The notes beneath the pieces were generated by a model that saw only the letters and a list, made by a program, of their open reading frames with translations, was not told the origin of the DNA and made no database searches. Shown piece by piece: positions 6,435 through 14,637 of a DNA stretch of 29,428 bases. Within the stretch, counting starts at the first letter, position 1. Each line of letters begins with the position of its first letter. The position numbers and the translations under genes were made by a program. The DNA is taken from contig CAZNFI010000013.1 of the NCBI GenBank assembly GCA_964572185.1, positions 1 to 29,428 on the forward strand, given 5' to 3'. The stretch comes from Azophilus sp964572185 (GTDB lineage: Bacteria; Pseudomonadota; Gammaproteobacteria; Pseudomonadales; Azotimanducaceae).

Positions 6435-7226
6435 TCAGGTGCGGCCTGCCGTCTTCCACACCACCGTCGCCATCCGGCCGGTGGTGGCGTTGCGCCGATG
6501 GGAATAGAAGCGGGGATCGGAATGGGTACACAGCCGCTGTCCATGTACCTCGCGCACACCCGCCTCGGCAAGCAGGCGCGCGGTCAGCGCGTACAGGTCG
6601 AGTTGCCGCTTGCCGATTCGCCTTCCTGGGTGGAATACCTTCCGCAGCAGCGCCGGACCGAACGCCGCATGCATGGCCGTGTACACCTCCTCGCCTACCT
6701 CGTAGGCATCGACGCCGATGGCGGGCCCGATCCAGGCGATCAGCGGCGTCTCCGCGGCCATTGACTCGACCAGCCGCGCGACCACGCCGGCGGCCAATCC
6801 GCGCCATCCGCCGTGGGCAATTCCAATGCGGCGCCCGGAACACTCCGTGACGACGATGGGTACGCAGTCGGCGGTCTGCACGACCAGCCCCAATCCGGTA
6901 TCGGCCGTCCAGGCAGCATCCGCCTCCGGAGTAGTGCCGCAGGATTCGGCGCTTGCGTGAACGCTACGGCTGCCGTGTACCTGACGCAGCCATTGCAGAT
7001 TACCCTCAGTGCAGCGCCCGGAATGGTGCTGCCCCGCATGGCCCGTGGTTGCGGCACGCACAAGCTCCCGCTGCGCCGCCGCGGCCGGCAGCGCCGTCGA
7101 ACCGCGCGCCGCCGCCTTGCCACCGCCTGGTGCCCCGGCCTGCAGGTAACGGGTGGTGGTCAGCGCCCGCACATTGCCGGGCGCCGGCCATGCCGCCATG
7201 ATCCAGGGTGCGCGCGAATCGTCCAC
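6435..7226 (-). CDS. pgeF: Peptidoglycan editing factor PgeF (YfiH/LACC1 family)
   Basis: The 263-residue protein belongs to the family that removes wrongly incorporated residues from peptidoglycan precursors and was long called polyphenol oxidase. The zinc-site residues are present: His84 in LRQVHG, Cys121 in QTADCVPI and His138 in IAHGGWRG, followed by WIGPAIG and CTHSDPRFYSHRR. The start is a GTG at 7226, two bases after the rluD stop, giving the usual opening WPAPGNVRALTTTR; the ATG at residue 10 is an alternative. The stretch between residues 30 and 76 is odd. The family motif around SLNLG--VGDDP--V--NR is replaced by Ala/Gly-rich sequence, though the frame is continuous. The rluD-pgeF pair is conserved in gammaproteobacteria. 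Confidence 0.92.
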   Translation of the reverse strand: MDDSRAPWIMAAWPAPGNVRALTTTRYLQAGAPGGGKAAARGSTALPAAAAQRELVRAATTGHAGQHHSGRCTEGNLQWLRQVHGSRSVHASAESCGTTPEADAAWTADTGLGLVVQTADCVPIVVTECSGRRIGIAHGGWRGLAAGVVARLVESMAAETPLIAWIGPAIGVDAYEVGEEVYTAMHAAFGPALLRKVFHPGRRIGKRQLDLYALTARLLAEAGVREVHGQRLCTHSDPRFYSHRRNATTGRMATVVWKTAGRT

Positions 7227-7228
7227 GT

Positions 7229-8215
7229 TCAGGCGCGACTCTCGCTGTCCTGCTGCAGCACCGCCATCAGCTCGGCCAGATCCCTGGGCACAGGCGCCTC
7301 GAACCGGCAGCGCGCGCCGGTATCGGGGTGGTCGAACTCCAGTACCGCGGCATGCAGCGCCTGCCGCGAGAAGCTCCGCAGGGCGAGGATCACCTGCGGG
7401 TGCGGCGCCCGGGGCAATCTGCCACGCGCCCCGTAACGGCGGTCGCCCACCAGCGGATGGCCGATGCTGGCCATATGCACCCGAATCTGGTGGGTACGCC
7501 CGGTTTCCAGCGTGGCTTCGAAGCAGGTGTGCGCGCGAAAGCGATTCCTGACACGCACCCTGGTAACGGCCGGGCGGCCACCGTCGCGCACCTGCTGGCG
7601 GGTGCGATTGCGCGGATCCCTGCCGATGGGCTTGTCGATGGTACAGCCCGCTATCATTTCGCCCTCGGCAACGCCCAGGTAGCGGCGCATCACAGCGTGC
7701 CCGGCAATGGCTTCGGCGAGACGCTTCTGCGCGGACAGCGAAGCCGCCACCACCAGCAGGCCGGTGGTATCCATGTCGATGCGGTGCACGATGCCGGCGC
7801 GGGGCAGCCTGCCCAGTTGCGGCCGGTGGTGGAGCAACCCGTTGACCAGCGTGCCATCGGCATTGCCGGCGCCCGGATGCACCGCTATGCCGGCCGGTTT
7901 GTCGATCACCAGACAGTGTTCGTCTTCATGGACGATGGAAAACTCGACCGCCTGTGGCGAAGCCCAGTCTTCGGCAGGCCTGTTGGTCGCAGCCAGTTCC
8001 GTCTCCGGCGCCAGCGCAAAGCGATCGCCGCCGTGAACCTTCCGGTCGGGTTCCATGGTACGGCCATTGACGGTCAGCAGGCCCTGGCGCATCCAGCGGC
8101 TGAGCATCGCCCGGGAATAGGCGCCGAACAGCCTTGCCGCCACACGGTCGGCGCGCAGCCCGGCCAGTTCAGCCGGCACTTCAGCCTGCCGATGCTCTAC
8201 TTCCACTGTCGGCAT
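7229..8215 (-). CDS. rluD: 23S rRNA pseudouridine synthase RluD
   Basis: This is a 328-residue RluA-family pseudouridine synthase. RluD modifies the helix 69 uridines of 23S rRNA (1911, 1915 and 1917 in E. coli). An S4 RNA-binding domain is at about residues 20-65 (LFGAYSRAMLSRWMRQGLLT, VNGR). The catalytic motif is GIVHRIDMDTTGLLV with Asp147, and the later family motifs LETGRTHQIRVHM and HPLVGDRRYG are present. I chose ATG 8215 (MPTVEVEHRQAEVP) because it fits the family length; a TTG at 8260 would add 15 unlikely residues. Neither has a strong ribosome binding site. The gene is followed by pgeF. In relatives it lies next to divergent bamD, but here a dehydratase gene intervenes. Confidence 0.93.
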   Translation of the reverse strand: MPTVEVEHRQAEVPAELAGLRADRVAARLFGAYSRAMLSRWMRQGLLTVNGRTMEPDRKVHGGDRFALAPETELAATNRPAEDWASPQAVEFSIVHEDEHCLVIDKPAGIAVHPGAGNADGTLVNGLLHHRPQLGRLPRAGIVHRIDMDTTGLLVVAASLSAQKRLAEAIAGHAVMRRYLGVAEGEMIAGCTIDKPIGRDPRNRTRQQVRDGGRPAVTRVRVRNRFRAHTCFEATLETGRTHQIRVHMASIGHPLVGDRRYGARGRLPRAPHPQVILALRSFSRQALHAAVLEFDHPDTGARCRFEAPVPRDLAELMAVLQQDSESRA

Positions 8216-8343
8216 CCGGGCGCGTTCAATTCGCTGATCCGGCCATTCCCGCCGCGGCAAACGAACCCGTACCCGTCACCAACCTTCGTCGCGAGGGCGC
8301 CAAGGCACCAGGTTCCCTACTTGCATGAAGCATGCACCGCCGG

Positions 8344-9510
8344 TCAGGGCAGGCGCATGGGCAGGCGCACGCGGGCCGCGCCAATGACCGACGGTTCGCC
8401 GTCCTGGTTCTCGGCACGCTGCGAAATCTCGATGATGCCTTCGCCATCGACAATGTTCTTGCCGGTCACCTCGCCGGAAATGTGCAGGATGTCGCCTTCC
8501 GGGTTGTGACGCCTGATCTGCGTCTTGGAGGCCCGCACGAAACCGTCATCGCCAGCCCAGTTGGTGAGGTGATGAATCATCCAGGAGGTGCGCTCCGGCC
8601 CATAGTCGTAGGCGCCGGGCGCCCCCACCTCCAGGGCGAAATCCTCTTCCCAGTGCACCCGTTCCGGGCAGTCCGGAATGCCGTAGCGGTTGGTTATGCC
8701 GGTTCCCGGGTGGCGGTCGATCAACTGCCACTGCAGCTTGTTGGCGCGAATGTAGAGCCCGCCCCAACCCTGGGCAAAGGCGATGAAGCCGGTGACGGTC
8801 ATCGGCCCCTTGACGATCGGCGGCAGTTCCTCGCCGATCTCGACGTCTTCGAAAAAGCGCGGCTCGGCGCCGCGAACCTGTTCGTTGCGGTACTGTTCGT
8901 AGACCGCTTCGATCTCCTCTTCGGTATACACGCGGCGGCCGCGTTCGCGTACATCGGTGTACTTGCTGCCCTCCTCGCGCGCCGTGTCACGCTCGGTTCT
9001 GAACACCCAGGAGTCGCCTTCGGCGAGCAGCTCGCCACTGGCCTCGTCGTAGAAGTCGACGTGGTAGATCTGCTGGATGGCGCGGCCGGCAAAACGCGTC
9101 TGATGTTCGACCAGATCCTTCATGCAGGCTTCGGTGCGCAGGGCGACATTGCGCCGAATCGGCTTGTACCACTGCCAGTCGGCGCCACCCCACATCGCGT
9201 GAATGCCGGGCAGGCCACCGCAATAGCCGCTGATGAACCGGTTGCACGCGAACAGGAACGACGGCGGCGCAATGACATCGCCATAGCGGGTGTTGCCGGC
9301 GTACCCGGGGTCGCACCAGAGCGGGTTGTCATCGCCGATGCCATGCGCGTAGTGCCTGATATTGTCCCGCGTCGCCTCATAGCACCAGGGTTCGACGGAA
9401 TCGGTAATCTTCACCCCGAGCCGCCGGCGCAGCGCCTCGAGGCCTTGCTCGGTGATTTTCGGAAAACGCCGTGACGGCAAAGCGGGCTGCCCCTGCTGGG
9501 TCGAACTCAT
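8344..9510 (-). CDS. Two-domain MaoC / FAS1-like acyl dehydratase
   Basis: This 388-residue protein shows the hot-dog fold pattern twice. The N-terminal half has YAHGIGDDNPLWCDPGYA followed by YGDVIAPPSFLFA, the FAS1-like dehydratase signature (fa-xxxGD-NPL---xxA--xxG--IAPP-F). The C-terminal half (GPMTVTGFIAFAQGWGGLYI, then the ALEVGAPGAYDYGPERTSWM region) fits a MaoC-like domain. Proteins of this kind hydrate or dehydrate acyl-CoA-type substrates in fatty acid, steroid or aromatic side-chain metabolism; the substrate cannot be told here. Start ATG 9510 has GGGAGAA upstream. A 66-nt in-frame extension to 9576 overlaps the predicted -10 element and is rejected. The gene sits between rluD and bamD, which are usually adjacent. 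Confidence 0.85.
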   Translation of the reverse strand: MSSTQQGQPALPSRRFPKITEQGLEALRRRLGVKITDSVEPWCYEATRDNIRHYAHGIGDDNPLWCDPGYAGNTRYGDVIAPPSFLFACNRFISGYCGGLPGIHAMWGGADWQWYKPIRRNVALRTEACMKDLVEHQTRFAGRAIQQIYHVDFYDEASGELLAEGDSWVFRTERDTAREEGSKYTDVRERGRRVYTEEEIEAVYEQYRNEQVRGAEPRFFEDVEIGEELPPIVKGPMTVTGFIAFAQGWGGLYIRANKLQWQLIDRHPGTGITNRYGIPDCPERVHWEEDFALEVGAPGAYDYGPERTSWMIHHLTNWAGDDGFVRASKTQIRRHNPEGDILHISGEVTGKNIVDGEGIIEISQRAENQDGEPSVIGAARVRLPMRLP

Positions 9511-9575
9511 GTTTTTCTCCCGAAGCGCAATCGTTGGGAAGGGCGCCAGTGCGGCCTGGTAATGCGCTTCGATCA

Positions 9576-9604
9576 AGCCTAATTGGTTTGCCCATGGTTA
9601 TCAA
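9576..9604 (-). promoter_or_regulatory. Candidate promoter for the dehydratase gene
   Basis: On the minus strand, TTGATA (9604-9599) is followed after 17 bases by TAGGCT (9581-9576), about 65 bases before the ATG at 9510. The -35 element is good and the -10 element is moderate. Confidence 0.4.
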
Positions 9605-9641
9605 AATCGCGAAGCGGGGCGTGCGCAAGGCATACCCGCTA

Positions 9642-9669
9642 TTGGCAATGCCGGGTCGCATGCCATAAT
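9642..9669 (+). promoter_or_regulatory. Candidate sigma-70 promoter for bamD
   Basis: TTGGCA (9642-9647) and CATAAT (9664-9669) are separated by 16 bases and lie about 50 bases before the bamD start. Each hexamer matches the consensus at five of six positions, and no competing promoter is visible in the gap. Confidence 0.6.
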
Positions 9670-9719
9670 CGGGGCCGGACTGATCTGCTTCGGGATGACC
9701 GACCACCGTCGTGACCACC

Positions 9720-10733
9720 ATGACACCTGCAATGACCCTGATACCGCGACTGCTGCTGTTGTCCGTTCTGCTCGGCACCGTCAGCGCCTGCCAGTACATT
9801 CCGTTCATCGGTGGCCGCGACAAGAACGAGGACGAAGACCTCAACACCACCGAACAGATCCTGTACAGCACCGCCCAGCGCAGCCTGCGCTCCGGCAACT
9901 ACGACCGGGCGATCGATGTGCTGGAGCGGCTGGAGGCGCGCTTTCCGTTCGGGCGTTACGCGGAACAGGCGCAGCTTGAACTGGTGTACGCCCGTTATCA
10001 GTCTTCCGACCACGATACCGCGCGCAGCGCCGCGGACCGCTTCATCCGCCTGCATCCGCAGCACAGCAACATCGACTACGCCTTCTACCTGAAGGGGCTG
10101 GCGGCCTACAACAAGAACCGCAGCCTGCTCGACCGGGTATTCAGTTCCGACATCTCCCAGCGGGACATGACCGCCGCCCGCCAGGCCTATGCGGACCTTG
10201 CCCAGCTGCTGCAGAACTACCCGCACAGCCAGTACGCGCCCGATGCCCGGCAGCGCATGGTGTACCTGAGAAACCTGCTGGCCGCTTCGGAATTGCATAT
10301 CGCCGACTATTACATGCGGCGCGGCGCCTACGTGGCGGCGGCGAACCGGGCAAGATACGTGCTGGAGAATTATCCCACCGCCGATGAACCCCTGGCCGAG
10401 GCCCTGATACTGCTGGTGGAAGCCAACTACAAGCTCGGCCTGACCGATGCCGCCAACGATGCGCTGAGGGTGCTGGCCATCAACTACCCGCATCATCAGT
10501 CCTTCGATGGCAACGGCGACCTGGTGCTGGCCGAGCGCGTCCGCAACCGGGACCGCTCCTGGATGAACCTGATGACCTTCGGTTTGCTGGACCGCCCGGA
10601 AGTGCCCCCGCCCCTTACCATGCAGCATCCGGAAGGATTCGAACCACCCCCGGTGCCGGCCCGGGAAGAGTCCGCGCCCGAAAACGAGAAAAAGAAGAAA
10701 CGGCGCTGGCTGCGCTGGCTGCCGTTCGTTTAG
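9720..10733 (+). CDS. bamD: Outer membrane protein assembly lipoprotein BamD
   Basis: BamD is the essential lipoprotein of the BAM complex that folds beta-barrel proteins into the outer membrane. The N-terminus has a lipoprotein signal (LIPRLLLLSVLLGTVSAC) with the acylated Cys before QYIPFIGG. The body is a row of TPR-like helical repeats (AQRSLRSGNYDRAIDVLERL, FPFGRYAEQAQLELVYARYQ, YAFYLKGLAAYN), typical of the family. The tail is Pro-rich, then strongly basic (EKKKKRRWLRWLPFV), longer than in E. coli. The start is uncertain: ATG 9720, GTG 9711 and ATG 9732 share the frame and none has a strong ribosome binding site. It is transcribed away from the dehydratase-rluD-pgeF group and is followed by a pilin-like gene. 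Confidence 0.94.
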   Translation: MTPAMTLIPRLLLLSVLLGTVSACQYIPFIGGRDKNEDEDLNTTEQILYSTAQRSLRSGNYDRAIDVLERLEARFPFGRYAEQAQLELVYARYQSSDHDTARSAADRFIRLHPQHSNIDYAFYLKGLAAYNKNRSLLDRVFSSDISQRDMTAARQAYADLAQLLQNYPHSQYAPDARQRMVYLRNLLAASELHIADYYMRRGAYVAAANRARYVLENYPTADEPLAEALILLVEANYKLGLTDAANDALRVLAINYPHHQSFDGNGDLVLAERVRNRDRSWMNLMTFGLLDRPEVPPPLTMQHPEGFEPPPVPAREESAPENEKKKKRRWLRWLPFV

Positions 10734-10740
10734 GCGCACC

Positions 10741-10779
10741 CTCCAGTGGCGACGCGGGCCGGTAGCCCGCCACCTGGAG
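10741..10779. terminator. Long hairpin just after bamD
   Basis: CTCCAG (10741-10746) pairs with CTGGAG (10774-10779), and inside it GCGGGC (10754-10759) pairs with GCCCGC (10765-10770) around the loop CGGTA. It begins four bases after the bamD stop codon. No T-run follows, so it is either a hairpin that stabilises the bamD 3' end or a terminator that needs other factors. Confidence 0.45.
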
Positions 10780-10911
10780 TGGTCACCCGAAAGCGCCGAT
10801 CAGGCATGCGCACCAGCATGGCTCAAGGATGCACCGTGCGTCGAATTTCCCACAGGCGACCGGGCGGATTTCCGCTACACGCCGGCCTCTCGACCACCTA
10901 CTGTCGGGCCG

Positions 10912-11508
10912 ATGTGGTGTCAATCAGAATCAGGGCACACTGCTGCCAGGTGCAATAGCCGCGGTTTCAGCCTGACCGAACTGCTGGTGGTACTGGCCGC
11001 GGCCGGCGTGCTGCTGAGCATCGCCATGCCGGAGTTCACCAATCTGGTCGCCGCGCAGCAAGCCGCCGCCCGCATCAACACACTGACTGGCGCCATACAC
11101 ACCGCACGGCACCTCGCCATTTCCCACAACGCCGTGGTGACACTGTGCCCGGGACAGGGGCCAGCCTGCGGCGACCGCAATCAATGGCATGAAGGGATGC
11201 TGATATTCATCGACCGTGACCGCGACAGGCGCGTCGACGACGGCGAACTGGTCGGTGCGCGTCTACCGGCTCTCGAAGACGGCGAGCGTATCGTCTGGCG
11301 CTCGTTCGGCAACGACAGCGACCTGCGCTTCCGCGGCACCGGCCTGACGGACTGGCAGGCGGGCCACTTCCAATACTGCCCCGCCAACGGCGACCCCCGT
11401 TTTTCCCGTCAACTGATCCTCAATGCCCAGGGCCGGCCACGTCATGCCATTGACACCGATGGTGATGGTTTACGTGAAGATGCCCAAGGCAATCCCTTGA
11501 ATTGTTGA
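10912..11508 (+). CDS. fimT: FimT/GspH-family pseudopilin
   Basis: This 198-residue minor pilin of the type IV pilus has the prepilin peptidase site CNSRG|FSLTELLVVL, with Glu at +5 and a hydrophobic helix behind it (LVVLAAAGVLLSIAMPEF). The family features follow: ARHLAISHNAVVTLCP, then WHEGMLIFIDRDRDRRVDDG with an EF-hand-like acidic loop, and a C-terminal disulphide-type tail ending NPLNC. GspH/FimT proteins initiate pilus assembly together with PilV, W, X and E. FimT-like proteins in some species also bind DNA. The ATG at 10912 leaves a 17-residue leader before the cleavage Gly. The other minor pilin genes lie on the opposite strand 5 kb away, so this gene is split from its cluster. fimU would be an equally possible name. 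Confidence 0.87.
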   Translation: MWCQSESGHTAARCNSRGFSLTELLVVLAAAGVLLSIAMPEFTNLVAAQQAAARINTLTGAIHTARHLAISHNAVVTLCPGQGPACGDRNQWHEGMLIFIDRDRDRRVDDGELVGARLPALEDGERIVWRSFGNDSDLRFRGTGLTDWQAGHFQYCPANGDPRFSRQLILNAQGRPRHAIDTDGDGLREDAQGNPLNC

Positions 11509-11632
11509 AGGAATTTAACAGAGACCCATGCCAAACAAACAACCGCGGGCAGGTCACCAGGGCGTCTGTCAGACCGGCATCAACGGTTACCGCCTGTTTC
11601 CTGCCGATTCCCGTGATGCGCAATCGGTGGCG

Positions 11633-11658
11633 AGCGTTCCACACGCCGTATGGAACGC
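11633..11658. terminator. 8-bp inverted repeat after the pseudopilin gene
   Basis: AGCGTTCC (11633-11640) and GGAACGCT (11651-11658) are perfect inverted copies around a 10-nt loop, 125 bases after the pseudopilin stop. No T-run follows. It may end or stabilise that transcript, or it could be an operator for the receptor promoter that begins just downstream. Confidence 0.35.
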
Positions 11659-11685
11659 TGCCCTATCATGACTTTTGCCACGAAC

Positions 11686-11691
11686 CTATAA
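11686..11691 (+). promoter_or_regulatory. Consensus -10 box before the TonB-dependent receptor
   Basis: A perfect TATAAT lies about 100 bases upstream of the receptor ATG. The -35 region at 17-bp spacing (TATCAT at 11663) is poor, which would fit an activator-dependent promoter. Confidence 0.4.
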
Positions 11692-11738
11692 TCCATCACA
11701 AACGGGCCGGGTTGGCGCTTGGTGGAACAGGCGGGAAA

Positions 11739-11772
11739 CGGTGCCGGCGGTGTCTTGCAGGCTCAGGCACCG
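11739..11772 (+). promoter_or_regulatory. Leader hairpin before the TonB-dependent receptor
   Basis: CGGTGCC (11739-11745) and GGCACCG (11766-11772) are perfect inverted copies in the untranslated leader, ending about 18 bases before the start codon. The segment GCGGGAAACGGTG just before it resembles part of the cobalamin riboswitch core, but the second conserved core is absent, so no riboswitch is called. Confidence 0.3.
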
Positions 11773-11790
11773 TGGTATGCAGGAAAAGCC

Positions 11791-14128
11791 ATGATCGATG
11801 TCGACAGCAGCGCCCGGGGTCCTACGGCTCCATGGGCGGCAGGCCTACTTGCGGCGGCGCTCGCATCCGTGCCGGTGCCGGCGCGGGCGGCCGATGCGTC
11901 GCTCAGCCATCCGGCGGTCGAGGAAATCGTGGTCAGCGTGCGCCGCCAGGAGACTGCCATCGAAAAGGCGCCGGTCGCGGTGTCGGCGCTGACCGGAGAG
12001 GACTTCGACAAGTCCAATGTGGTGCGGCTGGACAACTTTAACGGCTATGTGCCAGGCCTGGTCATCGCCAAGAACGACGGCGCCGGCCGTGTAGTCACCA
12101 TCCGCGGCATTGGCTGGGAGACGGCGCAGAACCTCACCACCCAGCCCAGCGTGCTCTCCTACATCGACGGCATCTACCTGGCCAATCCGCTCGCCATGGG
12201 CCTCGACCTCGGCGACATTGAGCGCATCGAGGTGTATCGCGGCCCGCAAGGCACCGAATTCGGCCAGGGCACCACCGGCGGCTCCATCAACGTGGTCACC
12301 AGAAAACCCGAACTCGGCGCCACCCGTGGCGAAATCGAGCTGGGCTACGGCACCTACAACACCTTTCGCGGCCGGGCATTATTGAATGTTCCGCTTGGCG
12401 AGACCGCTGCCCTGCGGGCTTCGGTGCAACGCTATCAGCGGGTCGGGTTAGCTGAAATCAAGGGGGGCGATCTGGACGGCTACGACCNNNNNNNNNNNNN
12501 NNNNNNNNNNNNNNGAATCCACGGTCGGCAAGCTGGCCCTGCTCTGGGAACCCACGGCGAACTTGTCCATCCGTGCACAGGCATTCGTACATGATTCGGA
12601 TCAACATGCAGCGGCCCAGAAGAACATCGAGGACCCCAATGCGGACGCCCGCGAACTGTCCCAGGACTATCCCGGCGTCTTCGCGCTCGACAATCACAGC
12701 CTGTCGCTGATACTGGAGTGGAACCTGCAATCGGGCATCACCGTCAAGTCACTCACCGGATGGCAGAAACTGCGCAAGCAACAGTCCGTGGACGGCGATC
12801 GGCTGACCGAGGCGCTCACCGCAGTCAGCCACATTGGCTACTCGATCGCCAACTGGGACGTTCTGCCCTACTGGGACAACGACTCCGATGCGATCAGCCA
12901 GGAAATCAGCTTCAGCCAAACTACCGACCGTTTCAATTGGGTGGTCGGCGGCTACTACCTGGACCATGAGAACTTCAATGACTTCCTGGAAGCGACCGGG
13001 CCCGCGCCGTTCTCCGCATCTCCCGCCGCGCTGCCCAGGGAACAACTGACGGTCGAGACGCTACCGCCGTTCCAGTCCGACCTGAACTTTACCGAGTACC
13101 GCACCGTCACACGCAAGGATTACGCCGCCTATGGCCAGGGCACCCTGCACCTGAGCGACCGGTTCGCGCTCACCGCCGGGCTGCGCTACCAGGACGAAGA
13201 TCAACTGGACCAGGGTGGCGCCTTTTTCGGCACGCGCCCAGACCGCACCACCAGGGGCTCGAAGCTGACGTGGAAGGCCGGCATCGATGTCGACCTCAAC
13301 GACAACAGCCTGGTTTACGGCCTGGTCTCCACGGGGTGGAAGAATGGCGGCTCCAGCAGCGGCGGAATTTTCCTGCCCACGCAGTTCGAGCCCGAGCAGG
13401 TGACCGCCTACGAGGTCGGCACCCGCAACACGTTGGCCGACGGCCGGTTGCGCCTCGACATCACCGCCTTCTACTACGACCACGAACACCTGCAGTTCAC
13501 CTATGAGGACCCGGCGCCGTTCGCCGGCGGCACCTGGACCATCCCCAGGCTGGAGGAATACGGCGTGGAGTCCGAGTTCAGCCTGCTGATCGGCAATGGC
13601 TGGCGGCTTGATGGCATGCTGGCCTGGCAGGACGGCCGGGTGAAAACCGATGTGCTGGCCCTGGACGTTCAGGATTTCCGAACTGCCCTGCAACCCTTCG
13701 TTCTGGGGCTGTTCACGCCCGGTGCCGTGGAAACCCGCATCAGGATGAACAACGCCAACAACCTGAAGGGCAACAAGCCGCCCAAGCTGGTTGAACTGAT
13801 GGCCCGGCTGGCGCTGTCCAAGGCATGGACATTGGCCTCTGGAGCGGCCCTGTCCGCACGGTTCGAGTATCTGCATCGGGGTGAATTCCAGGCCCGTGTA
13901 TTCAATCACCCGGCGGTGGACAAGGTGCCGAGCTACGACATCGTCAACCTGCATTTCGAGTACAAGTTCGCCAATGCGCCGCTCAGCCTTGCCCTGGGCC
14001 TCACCAACCTGTTCGACAGGAATGGCGTCAACAACGTGTTCACCAACCCGTACGGCCTGTGGACCACCAGCCACGAGTTCATTCCGCCGCGGGAGGTGAT
14101 CGCCTCACTGCATTACCGATTCGACTGA
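11791..14128 (+). CDS. TonB-dependent outer membrane receptor (interrupted by assembly gap)
   Basis: A signal peptide (cleavage after VPARA) is followed by a TonB box (VEEIVVSVRR). The plug domain has PVAVSALTGEDFDKSNV, TIRGIGWETAQN, DGIYLANPLA, IERIEVYRGPQGTEFGQGTT and SINVVTRKP. The C-terminal part is a beta barrel (YGQGTLHLSDRFALTAGLRY, NSLVYGLVSTGWKNGG, YEVGTRNTLADGRLRLDITA, LGLTNLFDR) ending ASLHYRFD. Such receptors import bound substrates with energy from TonB-ExbBD; the substrate is unknown. ATG 11791 has AGGA upstream. Ns at 12488-12514 interrupt the gene. The left part is in one frame to 12487 and the right part resumes at 12515 in another (ESTVGKLALLWEPTANLSIR), so the 27-N run is not the true gap length. 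A VOC-family gene follows 3 bp later and is probably co-transcribed. Confidence 0.9.
12488..12514. other. Assembly gap (27 N)
   Basis: A run of 27 N bases lies inside the receptor gene. For the two coding halves to be joined in frame, the missing length must leave remainder 2 when divided by 3. 27 does not, so the run is a placeholder and the true size is unknown. Confidence 0.95.
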
Positions 14129-14131
14129 CTG

Positions 14132-14629
14132 ATGACCACGCAAGAGCCCCACCACGACCTGCGGCCGACCCGCCCTACCTGGACGCACCTGGCGCTGCAC
14201 GTCAAGGACATGGACCGGGCCGTCGCCTGGTACGAGGAATTCACCCATCTGCGCGTCCTGGTACGGGTCGAGGACGATGACGGGTACAGCGTCTGGCTGG
14301 GAGACGAGACCCACACCGAACATCCGTTCATCCTGGTATTGGGCCAGTTTTTCGAGGGACACGATCCATTCGCGCCAACCGAACATCCGGCATTGGGCCC
14401 ATTCGCCCACATCGGCATCGAAGTTCCGGAAAAGCGCATCGTCGACGAAACCGCCGCCAGGGCCCAGGCGGCCGGTTGCCTGGTTCTCGGCCCGCGGCAA
14501 TTGGCGGAACGCATCGGCTATATCTGTTTCCTGCGCGACCCGGAAGGTAACATGGTGGAGTTTTCCTACGATCAGGGCGTCTACGAAAAGGTGAGGGAAA
14601 TCTGGGGCGCAAAAGCCGCCCGCGATTGA
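14132..14629 (+). CDS. VOC (glyoxalase/bleomycin resistance/dioxygenase) family protein
   Basis: This 165-residue vicinal-oxygen-chelate protein has two beta-alpha-beta-beta-beta units. The first opens PTWTHLALHVKDMDRAVAWY with His19; the second opens GPFAHIGIEVPEKR with His93 and ends DPEGNMVEFSYDQ with Glu143. These are the usual metal ligands, so an enzyme (isomerase, lyase or ring-cleaving dioxygenase) is more likely than a plain binding protein. The substrate cannot be deduced. The start codon lies 3 bp after the TonB-dependent receptor stop, which suggests one transcript and perhaps joint uptake and processing of a small molecule. It converges on ribF, with 8 bp between the stops. Confidence 0.85.
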   Translation: MTTQEPHHDLRPTRPTWTHLALHVKDMDRAVAWYEEFTHLRVLVRVEDDDGYSVWLGDETHTEHPFILVLGQFFEGHDPFAPTEHPALGPFAHIGIEVPEKRIVDETAARAQAAGCLVLGPRQLAERIGYICFLRDPEGNMVEFSYDQGVYEKVREIWGAKAARD

Positions 14630-14637
14630 ACCGGTGG

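Larger units (their letters stand above)
11509..11790. other. Intergenic leader between the pseudopilin and receptor genes
   Basis: This region holds two inverted repeats (11633-11658 and 11739-11772) and a perfect TATAAT at 11686, described separately. Longer open frames here are not convincing as protein. Confidence 0.55.

Noticed and set aside
5071..6843. 590-codon open frame on the minus strand across the VIT/VWA gene
   Set aside because: It is antisense to a gene with clear domains, its translation is Arg/Gly/Ala-rich without motifs, and it also crosses the end of pgeF. It is a by-product of high GC codon use.
11720..11775. Cobalamin riboswitch before the TonB-dependent receptor
   Set aside because: GCGGGAAACGGTG resembles the first conserved core, but the following core with CCCCGC-ACTGT is absent and the rest does not fold as the known motif.
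12488..12600. True frameshift in the TonB-dependent receptor
   Set aside because: The frame change coincides exactly with the N run, and both sides read as one receptor, so a wrong gap length explains it.
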